A stretch of 11,482 nt of DNA from Candidatus Omnitrophota bacterium. Its GTDB lineage: Bacteria; Omnitrophota; Gorgyraeia; Aquiviventales; Aquiviventaceae. The notes beneath the pieces are model-generated. The model saw only the letters and a program-made list of their open reading frames with translations. It searched no databases and was not told the origin of the DNA. The translations under genes and the position numbers were made by a program. Where the stretch lies: assembly GCA_020057015.1 (NCBI GenBank), contig JAGVGS010000092.1:1-11482 (forward strand), read 5' to 3'. Positions 1 to 6,330 of this stretch are shown here, piece after piece; position 1 is the stretch's first letter, and each line of letters begins with the position of its first letter.

Positions 1-443
1 AGCGGGGCCTGCACCGCGCAATCGGCCGCGGCGCGCTGGCCCGGCCGCTCGCCGGCCAGATCATCGCCGAGGGCGCCATATAACAAAGCCTGGTAGCCCT
101 CGGCGCGCGCCAGCTGTGCCAACGCCACAAAGAGCGTGTGCTTGCAGACATAGCAACGGGCCGGCGTGTTGGCCCGGTAGGCCGGGTCGCTGACTTCGCG
201 CGTTGCCATCACGCGATGATTTAATCGCAGCTGCTGGGCCAGCGCGGCGGCCTCGCGCAGATCGGCGCGCGACAGTGAGGCCGAATCAGCGGTCACGGCC
301 AGCACGTGCGCGCGCCCAAGGGTCTGCGCCGCCAAGACCGCGAGCAAGGTAGAATCGACCCCGCCGGAGTAAGCCACGACGACGCGGGGCCAGTCCCGCA
401 GCCGGGCTATCACCGCGTCAAGTTTATCGTGCAATGTCGGCAT
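1..443 (-). CDS. larE: LarE-like ATP-dependent sacrificial sulfur transferase (3' end outside window)
   Basis: This is a PP-loop ATPase of the LarE family, which adenylates a substrate carboxylate and then donates sulfur. In characterised cases it acts in synthesis of the nickel-pincer cofactor of lactate racemase. About 147 residues are visible from an ATG at 443, and the frame stays open to the left edge. The N-terminus carries the PP-loop YSGGVDSTLL (about residues 25-34). Further on come RCYVCK (about 97-102) and GALGDDLAGERPGQRAA, which matches the LarE pattern of G-x-N-x-D-D followed by RPG. The start overlaps the end of mnmA by 20 bases, so translation is probably coupled; only a G-rich stretch precedes the ATG. 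The sulfur-donor cysteine region lies beyond the window, so I cannot tell a sacrificial-cysteine from an Fe-S type enzyme. No larA, larB or larC is visible, so the true substrate is open; a general PP-loop sulfurtransferase remains possible. Confidence 0.85.
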   Translation of the reverse strand, partial: MPTLHDKLDAVIARLRDWPRVVVAYSGGVDSTLLAVLAAQTLGRAHVLAVTADSASLSRADLREAAALAQQLRLNHRVMATREVSDPAYRANTPARCYVCKHTLFVALAQLARAEGYQALLYGALGDDLAGERPGQRAAADCAVQAP

Positions 444-1515
444 GACTGATCCATCCCCCGCCTAAGAGTATCTCGTGGTCATAGAGCACTACGGCCTGGC
501 CCGGAGTCACCGCCGGCTGCGGCTCGTCAAAACGGATCTCGCAGCATCCGTTGCCGACCGGCGTGATGGTGGCAGGCGCCGGCACGTGGCGAGAGCGGAT
601 GCGCGCCTGGGCGTGCATCGGGGCTGCCGGCTCAGGGATCGACACCCAGTTCATCCGCTCGGCGATGAGGCCAGGACGCAGCAACTCTTCCCGCGAGCCG
701 ACGACCAGCCGATTGTTCGGCCGATCAAGGCTCAGCACGTACAGCGGCCGGTCGGCGGCCACTCTCACGCCTTCACGCTGGCCGATCGTAAAACCCAATA
801 GGCCCTGATGCGTCCCGAGCACGGCCCCTTGGGCATCCGTGATGGGACCCGGCTCTTCGGCGATGGCCAGCTCCCGCCGTAAGAACCCATCCTTGTTCCG
901 GTCGCGCACGAAGCAGAGGTCCTGGCTGTCGGCCTTTTCCGCGGTCTGCAGCCCCAAGGCGCTCGCCATCGAGCGCACCTCGACTTTGGTCACCTCGCCC
1001 AGCGGGAAACGAGCACGGCGGAGTTGCTCTTGCGTCAGGTTAAAGAGCACGTACGACTGGTCCTTCGACTCATCAAGAGCGCGCCGCAGCTGCCAGCGGC
1101 CGCTTGCCGCATCGTGGCTGGCGCGTGCATAATGCCCGGTGGCGATGAGCTCCGCCCCTTGGGTGGTGGCATGCTCGAGCAGCGAGCCGAACTTGATGTG
1201 GTCGTTGCACGCGATGCAGGGATTGGGGGTGAGCCCCTCGCGGTAACTCTCCACGAAGTAGTTGATCACCCGCTCCTGGAAGACCTCGGAGCGCTCGAGG
1301 GTCTCGTGAGGGATCCCAAGGCGCCGGGCGACCGCCTTCGCATCCAGGGTATCGCGCACCGAGCAGCACAACCGAGTGCCGGCCGTGGTGCACACCTCTT
1401 TGCCCCACAGCTGCAGCGTGACCCCGCGCACGTCGAAGCCCTGCTGCAACAGCAAGGCCGCGGCCACGGAGCTGTCCACGCCCCCGCTCATGGCGATGAG
1501 CACGCGTGTGTTCAT
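424..1515 (-). CDS. mnmA: tRNA-specific 2-thiouridylase MnmA
   Basis: MnmA makes 2-thiouridine at the wobble position (U34) of Lys, Glu and Gln tRNAs, using ATP to adenylate the base and a persulfide relayed from a cysteine desulfurase. At 363 residues the protein has the normal family length. The PP-loop SGGVDSS is at residues 10-16. The family motif LCCSVRDTLDA follows at 49-59, then TPNPCIACN at 96-104, whose Cys103 aligns with the E. coli nucleophile Cys102. DSQDLCF carries Cys201, which aligns with E. coli Cys199. The C-terminal beta-barrel ends with GGGWI. The ATG at 1515 lies 9 bases after the pentaheme cytochrome stop, with no obvious Shine-Dalgarno; a TATAAT hexamer just upstream might allow separate transcription. 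The gene overlaps the downstream LarE-like gene by 20 bases. It is a housekeeping gene at the end of a respiratory operon, and both terminal genes are PP-loop sulfur-transfer enzymes. Confidence 0.96.
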   Translation of the reverse strand: MNTRVLIAMSGGVDSSVAAALLLQQGFDVRGVTLQLWGKEVCTTAGTRLCCSVRDTLDAKAVARRLGIPHETLERSEVFQERVINYFVESYREGLTPNPCIACNDHIKFGSLLEHATTQGAELIATGHYARASHDAASGRWQLRRALDESKDQSYVLFNLTQEQLRRARFPLGEVTKVEVRSMASALGLQTAEKADSQDLCFVRDRNKDGFLRRELAIAEEPGPITDAQGAVLGTHQGLLGFTIGQREGVRVAADRPLYVLSLDRPNNRLVVGSREELLRPGLIAERMNWVSIPEPAAPMHAQARIRSRHVPAPATITPVGNGCCEIRFDEPQPAVTPGQAVVLYDHEILLGGGWISHADIAR

Positions 1516-1523
1516 GTGGCCGT

Positions 1524-1529
1524 ATTATA
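1524..1529 (-). promoter_or_regulatory. possible -10 box ahead of mnmA
   Basis: A perfect TATAAT (minus strand) overlaps the stop codon of the pentaheme cytochrome gene and ends 8 bases before the mnmA ATG. No -35 resembling TTGACA is seen at 17-base spacing; the bases there read GGCCGC. If used, transcription would begin about 2 bases before the ATG and give a nearly leaderless mnmA mRNA. In such GC-rich DNA the hexamer is conspicuous, but it may be chance. Confidence 0.2.
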
Positions 1530-2733
1530 GCAAATCGCCCACCGCAGCGGCCGGCAGACGGTCGGAGAGCGCAAAGAGATACGCGATCAACGCCTCGAGG
1601 TCCTCTTCAGAGAGACGCTCCTTCCACGCCGGCATATACAGCGGCGGGTTCGGTCGATGCGGATCGGCGCGCGGAGCCGGCTGGCGCCCCTGGCGGATCA
1701 CCTGCTTCAGCGCCTCCACGTGATCGCCGTAGTAGGCCTTCACGTACAGCAGCGAGGGCGCCTCCTCAGCCAGCCCGTTGTTGGGGTTGCGCCGTCCCCC
1801 GACGCCGCCGATACCATGGCACGCGGTGCAGCCGTAGTGTTCGTAGACCGCGCGCCCGCGGGTCACGGCCGAGGCATACGTCGGTTCGGGCGGAGTGTGG
1901 GGCGGCCGCACATAGGAGGCGGGCAAATCCTCGGCCTTGAGGCTCAGCAGGTACACGCTGAGGGCTTCGATGTCCGCCATTTCGAGGCCGAAAAATGGCA
2001 TGGAAGAGGGGAACACTTCTTCCTCGCCTCTCGGCAGCGCTTCCGGCGGCACGCCGGGGTTGAGCACGCGGGGGTGAGCCAACTTACGCCTAAGCCAGTG
2101 GATGCGATTGTGCGGGCCGGGCATCATCTCAAAATCCGCTTCGATGAGCTGATGCGATTTGGCGCCGACTTCGGAGAGATCGACGGAGACCGTTTGCCCG
2201 AAGTTATGGACCGCATGGCAGCCGTAGCAGCCCTTGGCCGTGAAGAGTTGCTGGCCTTGGACCAGCAAGGGGGCGTGCTCCTGGATCGTGCTCACCTCGC
2301 CATGGCATTGGCGGCAGGAGGCCTGCACAAGCGGCCCCCGCAGCAGCGGCTCCTCCCAGTGGGGCACTTCTCCATGCGCGGCCTTCACTTCGGTGGCCAA
2401 GCCTTGCCCGCCATGGCAGACCGTACAGCCGAACTTCTCTACCGGATGCCATTGCAGATATTGCCCTGGGTGGGCGGTAAAGGGTTGCTCGGCCAGCCCG
2501 AGTTGCGGCTTGGTGGCTGCCAGATGGCAGGTCGTGCAGCGATCCACACGATCCAGGCCTTGCACGATCGTTTGATGGACGCCGCGCGCAATGCCGCGGC
2601 GCTCGGCCCCCTTGAGGGTGCCCAGGAATTGGCGCTGATACTTTACCCAGCCCCGGTGCCTGTCCTGCGCGATGGTGACGAGGAAGACGAGGGCGAGCGC
2701 TGCGGTCAGCAACAGAAACAGGACGCGCTTCAT
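1525..2733 (-). CDS. membrane-anchored pentaheme c-type cytochrome
   Basis: This is probably the electron-accepting third subunit of the cytochrome b/Rieske complex, placed where cytochrome c1 or f would be. From the ATG at 2733 it has 402 residues. A hydrophobic stretch at about 4-23 follows MKR and has no clear cleavage site, so it likely anchors a periplasmic domain. Five CxxCH heme-binding motifs occur: C66-H70, C103-H107, C140-H144, C169-H173 and C302-H306. The first four are closely spaced, while the fifth lies in a separate mono-heme class I-like domain near the C-terminus. Methionines in SSMPFF (about 245) and YMPAW (about 367) could be axial ligands for the last two hemes. An in-frame TTG at 2736 directly follows the cytochrome b stop; I prefer the ATG one codon later. 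No clear Shine-Dalgarno is seen, so coupling to cytochrome b is likely. The exact subfamily is not recognised. Confidence 0.9.
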   Translation of the reverse strand: MKRVLFLLLTAALALVFLVTIAQDRHRGWVKYQRQFLGTLKGAERRGIARGVHQTIVQGLDRVDRCTTCHLAATKPQLGLAEQPFTAHPGQYLQWHPVEKFGCTVCHGGQGLATEVKAAHGEVPHWEEPLLRGPLVQASCRQCHGEVSTIQEHAPLLVQGQQLFTAKGCYGCHAVHNFGQTVSVDLSEVGAKSHQLIEADFEMMPGPHNRIHWLRRKLAHPRVLNPGVPPEALPRGEEEVFPSSMPFFGLEMADIEALSVYLLSLKAEDLPASYVRPPHTPPEPTYASAVTRGRAVYEHYGCTACHGIGGVGGRRNPNNGLAEEAPSLLYVKAYYGDHVEALKQVIRQGRQPAPRADPHRPNPPLYMPAWKERLSEEDLEALIAYLFALSDRLPAAAVGDLL

Positions 2734-2736
2734 CAA

Positions 2737-4554
2737 TTAAATATTGAAGTTGAAGGCCGGCAAGCTGAAGACGTACTTCACGCCAAAGAGCAGCCGCAGC
2801 AGGATCTTGCCGATGACCCCCATCATCATGAGAAACAACCCGATGATGAGGCTGTACTTGATCAGCCCTTTTTGCTCGAACAGGCGGTCCTTGAGCTTGG
2901 CCAACTGCACGCCCAGCCAGCCTAAGAGAGCCCCCGTGGCCAAGATCATCACGCCGATCATCGCATACCCGCCGGCGCCGGCCTCTTGCACCAGCCGGTA
3001 CATGGCGGAGACCACCGGCGCATTCGTCGAACGGCCCAACGCCTCAAAGAGCGTGGGGGAGTTGCTGCGCACTGGGTACTCGGCATCCGGCGCAGTCAGA
3101 ATCGGGATGAAGATCGCCAGCGCCATCGTCATCCCCAGCCCCGCATGCATCAGCAGCGAAGCCAGCCTCGGGGCCTTCGGCCCGGCCAGCCGGCTGAGGC
3201 GCGCCTTGATGGCCTGGGGCAGCGGGGTGCCCAGCGCGAAATACGCCCCCATGAGCAAAGCCCCCCAAAGGTTCGGAATGTTCTTGAGCGTCATCTTGGT
3301 CAGTCGGCGGTGGCTCCAGAGCTCACCCGGCCAGTACCATTCCCAGTTGGGCCCGCGGCAGTAGGTGCCGATGAAAATGAGCACGAACCACATCAGGGTG
3401 CCGAGCATGAACACATTGACGGCAAAGGGCCGCTCCACCGGATACCAGATCGGCACCGGGCCGACCTTTCGCCAGCCCATCTTGGCCCAGTACCCCACCC
3501 CTTTAGGATTCGTGTCGACATAGGGCATGGCCATGAGGCCGATCACGATGATCGTCGGCAGCACGACCCCGGCGATCCAGGGGTCGAAGTACACCAGCAG
3601 CTCTTGCAGCCCGAGGAAATACCAGGGCGCCTTCGAGGGGTTGGGTGTCACGTTGAGGTTGGCCTGCGCCTCGAGCGGGGCTTGTAGCACGAGCGACCAG
3701 ACAAACAAGATCAGCGTCACGAGCAAGGCGGCCAAAAACTCGCGCGAAACCAGGTGCGGCCACACGTCTACTTTTTCTCCGGTTTGCTTGGAGAAGCCGT
3801 CTTTGCGCACGCGCCAGAAATGCACCATGAGGAAGAACGTGAAGATAAACGGCACCGCCACGCAGTGCAGGACGTAAAAGCGGATCAGCGTGGCATCGTT
3901 GATGACCGTGCCGCCGATGAGGCCAAAGCGCGCATCATTCGCGGTCGTAATGAAGGGCAGCTTGAAGGGGCCTTCATTGCCCAGCAGCGGTGAGTTGGCT
4001 GCCATCTGCGCGCCCACGGTCACGGCCCAGAGGGCGAGCTGGTCCCACGGCAGCAAATAGCCGGTGTAGCTGAGGAACAGCGTCATGACGAGCAGGATCA
4101 CGCCGACGACCCAGTTGTACTCGCGCGGCGGTTTGTAGGCCCCGGTGAGGAACACCCGCACCATGTGCAGGATGACCACCACGACCATGAGGTGTGCTGC
4201 CCATCGGTGCATATTGCGCAGAAAGCCACCCAGCGTCACGGCGAAGGTCAGATCCTTCATGTCTTGATACGCCAACAGGCTGGTGGGGCGATAGTAGAAC
4301 ATCAACAAGATGCCGGTGACCGTGAGCACCAGGAAGAGATAGAAGGAGAGCCCCCCTAAGCCCCAGGTGTAGCTGACCCGAATGGCCTCTTTGGACACGC
4401 GCACCGGATGCAGGTGCAGGAATACGTTGCCGAAGATGCGCTGGATGCGCGTCTTGGGCGTGTCGGTGAAATCGTGGCGGAAGATCGACTTCCAGAGCTT
4501 GGTCTTCTTGACCAAGGTCATGAGGGGCGGCTTGGGCAGCTGGGGCTCGGCCAT
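2737..4554 (-). CDS. cytochrome b of a Rieske/cytochrome b complex (b6 plus subunit IV type, extended)
   Basis: This is the membrane diheme subunit that oxidises quinol at the Qo site and cycles electrons through two b hemes. Its 605 residues exceed a normal fused cytochrome b (about 380-430). The N-terminal half resembles b6, including FYYRPT at about 86-91. Heme-ligand histidines are H116/H130 in HRWAAH...LH and H230/H245. The 15-residue spacing of the second pair is b6-like; mitochondrial cytochrome b has 14. The subunit IV part has APWY (309-312) where PEWY is usual, followed by FLGLQEL. The b6 cysteine that binds heme ci is replaced by Gly65. After about residue 400 there are roughly four more hydrophobic segments (about 426-443, 465-485, 531-556, 575-597) of unknown role. 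The ATG at 4554 lies 3 bases after the Rieske stop, and the pentaheme cytochrome follows at once. This order supports a single three-subunit complex. Confidence 0.95.
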   Translation of the reverse strand: MAEPQLPKPPLMTLVKKTKLWKSIFRHDFTDTPKTRIQRIFGNVFLHLHPVRVSKEAIRVSYTWGLGGLSFYLFLVLTVTGILLMFYYRPTSLLAYQDMKDLTFAVTLGGFLRNMHRWAAHLMVVVVILHMVRVFLTGAYKPPREYNWVVGVILLVMTLFLSYTGYLLPWDQLALWAVTVGAQMAANSPLLGNEGPFKLPFITTANDARFGLIGGTVINDATLIRFYVLHCVAVPFIFTFFLMVHFWRVRKDGFSKQTGEKVDVWPHLVSREFLAALLVTLILFVWSLVLQAPLEAQANLNVTPNPSKAPWYFLGLQELLVYFDPWIAGVVLPTIIVIGLMAMPYVDTNPKGVGYWAKMGWRKVGPVPIWYPVERPFAVNVFMLGTLMWFVLIFIGTYCRGPNWEWYWPGELWSHRRLTKMTLKNIPNLWGALLMGAYFALGTPLPQAIKARLSRLAGPKAPRLASLLMHAGLGMTMALAIFIPILTAPDAEYPVRSNSPTLFEALGRSTNAPVVSAMYRLVQEAGAGGYAMIGVMILATGALLGWLGVQLAKLKDRLFEQKGLIKYSLIIGLFLMMMGVIGKILLRLLFGVKYVFSLPAFNFNI

Positions 4555-4557
4555 GGC

Positions 4558-5142
4558 CTAGGCGCTCTTATAGGGGAAGAAAAACTCCCCTTGCTCGCGT
4601 GACCCTGGGCGATTTTCCAGCCGGGCCTTGTCGATGATGAGCTGTCCGTCGTCCGCCAATTGGATGGCGCAACGCCACAGCGGCTTGGGGGCAGGCCCGG
4701 CGATCACGTCACCCGCGCGATTAAAGTTGGAGCCATGGCAAGGGCACTTGAAGCGGCCTTCGGCCTCAAACCAGTTAGGGGTGCAGCCTAAGTGCGTGCA
4801 GCGGGCCCAAAAGCAGAAGAAGCCCTCTTCATTGCGCACAATCCAGGTGCGCTGCTCTTTCTTGAACTTCTCGCTGACGCCCAGCGCATAGTCTTCGGGC
4901 CGGCCGGCCTTGAACGAGAGGCCCGGCTCATAGAGGACGTTGGGGAATAAGTACCGCAGGTTCGAGAGCAGCCACCCGCCGAGGAAGAGCCAAAAAAACG
5001 CCCAACCGGATTTCAGCAGGAACTGGCGGCGGCCGAAACGCTCTTCCAGCTGGCGCCAAAAAGCCTCGCTGAACACCTCCGGGGGCGTGGCTGGCCGCGG
5101 CGCAGGCGCCGGGGCGGCAGGGTTGGTGGTAGCAGGCTCCAT
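4558..5142 (-). CDS. Rieske [2Fe-2S] protein with Tat signal anchor
   Basis: This is the high-potential Fe-S subunit that takes the first electron from quinol and hands it to the c-type cytochrome. From the ATG at 5142 it has 194 residues. A Pro/Ala-rich N-terminus is followed by GRRQFLLK (residues 37-44), a good match to the twin-arginine signal, and by an uncleaved-looking hydrophobic helix (about 46-60). The cluster motifs are C115-T-H117-L-G-C120 and C133-P-C135-H136-G-S138. C115, C133, H117 and H136 should bind the cluster, and C120 and C135 should form the disulfide. Ser138, which raises the potential in related proteins, is kept, but the Tyr two residues later is Phe140. An AAGGAG ends 13 bases before this ATG. 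The frame is open further upstream, but that part overlaps tatA and would bury the Tat motif, so I reject it. The tatA gene lies 10 bases upstream and cytochrome b 3 bases downstream. Confidence 0.95.
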   Translation of the reverse strand: MEPATTNPAAPAPAPRPATPPEVFSEAFWRQLEERFGRRQFLLKSGWAFFWLFLGGWLLSNLRYLFPNVLYEPGLSFKAGRPEDYALGVSEKFKKEQRTWIVRNEEGFFCFWARCTHLGCTPNWFEAEGRFKCPCHGSNFNRAGDVIAGPAPKPLWRCAIQLADDGQLIIDKARLENRPGSREQGEFFFPYKSA

Positions 5143-5152
5143 GAGTCGCGTG

Positions 5153-5323
5153 CTACTCCTTGGGTGGATGCGGGTGGTCGTGGTCATCGGCATGATGCCT
5201 CGACTTGCGGAATTCGCGGATCGCCTCGCCCAGCGACCGGCCGAGTTCAGGCAAGCGACGTCCGCCCACAATCAAGAGCACAATACCGAAGATTACCAGC
5301 AACTCGCCCCAGCCCATGGCCAT
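5153..5323 (-). CDS. tatA: small Sec-independent translocase protein TatA/TatE
   Basis: This 56-residue protein should form the membrane pore of the twin-arginine pathway, which exports folded proteins. It begins MAMGWGELLVIFGIVLLIVG, a single membrane helix. Then comes RRLPELGRSLGEAIREFRKS, the TatA hinge and amphipathic helix with the conserved LPELGRSLG and the FR/FK-type motif. The tail is short, acidic and rich in histidine (HHADDHDHPHPPKE). TatA proteins commonly run to 60-90 residues, so this one is near the minimum. The ATG at 5323 is preferred over one two codons later because AGGAG (5336-5340) lies 12 bases upstream. The gene starts 5 bases after the polyprenyl synthase stop and ends 10 bases before the Rieske start, and the Rieske protein carries a Tat motif. 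No tatC or tatB is visible, so these must lie elsewhere if this TatA is functional. Confidence 0.93.
   Translation of the reverse strand: MAMGWGELLVIFGIVLLIVGGRRLPELGRSLGEAIREFRKSRHHADDHDHPHPPKE
5156..5161 (-). promoter_or_regulatory. ribosome binding site for the Rieske gene
   Basis: AAGGAG on the minus strand sits just before the tatA stop codon, whose TAG follows directly. It is 13 bases from the Rieske ATG at 5142, somewhat long but the only strong site nearby. It supports the 5142 start over more upstream in-frame ATGs. Confidence 0.6.
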
Positions 5324-5328
5324 GGTTG

Positions 5329-6330
5329 TTAGTGGCTCCTGTGGATGGCGTAGTCCGCCAACTGCCGCAAGCCGACTTCCCGTCCCTGCAGGTCCACACC
5401 CTCCAGCAGGGCGTGCGCTTCGGTGATCAGGCGCTGTGCGGCATCGCGCGCCTGCTGCAGCGTCCCGGCCGCTTGAGCCGCCTGGGCCACGCGCGCCAAA
5501 AATGCCCTGTCGGCCGCTCGTGCTTGCAGGGGCGCAAACAACTCTTCACAGGCCTTGCGGGAGAGGCGCTGCGTGAGGTAGATGATTGGCAGCGACAGGG
5601 CCCCCTTATCGAGATCCTTCAGGACGCTCTTGCCGAGGTCTTGCTCGGTGCCGGTGAGGTCGAGGCAGTCATCAATGATTTGGAACGCCATCCCGAACTT
5701 CATGCCGAAGGCCGCGAGCCGCTGAGCGGTGGCGTCCGGCAAGCCGCCGATGAGCGCCCCGCTGCGGCAGCAGCCGCCGATAAGCGAGGCGGTCTTATCC
5801 TGGATGATGGCCAAGTACTCCGCCTCGGTCAGATCCAGGCGGTACCGGGCCTCTACCTCGCGCAGCTCGCCGCGGCACAGCTCCCGGCAGACCTCAGCAA
5901 GGATTTGTACCACGGCTGGATGACCTAAGCGGGCCAGCAACGTAAACGCGGTGGAATACAAGTAGTCGCCCATCAGGACGGCGCGCTCGGTGCCCCAGCG
6001 CTCATGAAAAGCCGGCTGGGCGCGCCGCAGCGGGGCCTGGTCGATGATGTCATCATGGATCAGCGTGGCGGTATGGATCAGCTCCACGGCCGTGGCGGCA
6101 TCGATGAGGCTAGCGCGCTGCGCGGCAGGGGCGCTGGCGCCGGCCAGCAACACGAGGGCGGGCCGCAACCGCTTGCCGCCTGCGCTCACGAGGTACACCA
6201 CGTTACGCGCCACCGGATCGGTCAATTGATCCAGCAGCCGGCGGCTGACAGCCTCCAGGTCGGCGCGAATCGGCAGCAGCGCCTGGTCGACCTGGGCGTT
6301 GCTAAGCCCTTCAAGGGTGGGGGTCGTCAT
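5329..6330 (-). CDS. long-chain polyprenyl diphosphate synthase (quinone side chain)
   Basis: This trans-isoprenyl diphosphate synthase adds isopentenyl units to an allylic primer to build the tail of a respiratory quinone. From the ATG at 6330 it has 333 residues. GGKRLRP (51-57) binds the homoallylic substrate. The first aspartate-rich motif is H-D93-D94-IID97 and the second is D220-D221-CLD224, both Mg-diphosphate sites. The residues four and five positions before the first motif are Ala89 and Thr88. Small residues here, rather than Phe or Tyr, point to a long (heptaprenyl or longer) product. The stop codon of menG overlaps this start as ATGA; no Shine-Dalgarno is seen, so coupling is likely. 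The frame is open about 62 codons further upstream, but that stretch lies inside menG and lacks family features. Product length cannot be fixed from sequence; candidates are HepT-, IspB- and SdsA-like enzymes. Confidence 0.93.
   Translation of the reverse strand: MTTPTLEGLSNAQVDQALLPIRADLEAVSRRLLDQLTDPVARNVVYLVSAGGKRLRPALVLLAGASAPAAQRASLIDAATAVELIHTATLIHDDIIDQAPLRRAQPAFHERWGTERAVLMGDYLYSTAFTLLARLGHPAVVQILAEVCRELCRGELREVEARYRLDLTEAEYLAIIQDKTASLIGGCCRSGALIGGLPDATAQRLAAFGMKFGMAFQIIDDCLDLTGTEQDLGKSVLKDLDKGALSLPIIYLTQRLSRKACEELFAPLQARAADRAFLARVAQAAQAAGTLQQARDAAQRLITEAHALLEGVDLQGREVGLRQLADYAIHRSH

Noticed and set aside
2734..2736. TTG start for the pentaheme cytochrome
   Set aside because: It immediately precedes an ATG in the same frame; the ATG is the simpler choice, although only one residue differs.
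1657..2925. Long plus-strand open frame of 422 codons opposite the pentaheme cytochrome and the end of cytochrome b
   Set aside because: It is antisense to genes with clear heme motifs, shows no recognisable family features, and long antisense frames are common in GC-rich DNA.
5143..5271. Longer N-terminus for the Rieske protein
   Set aside because: The extra codons overlap tatA, lack Rieske features and push the twin-arginine motif deep into the chain; AAGGAG supports the start at 5142.
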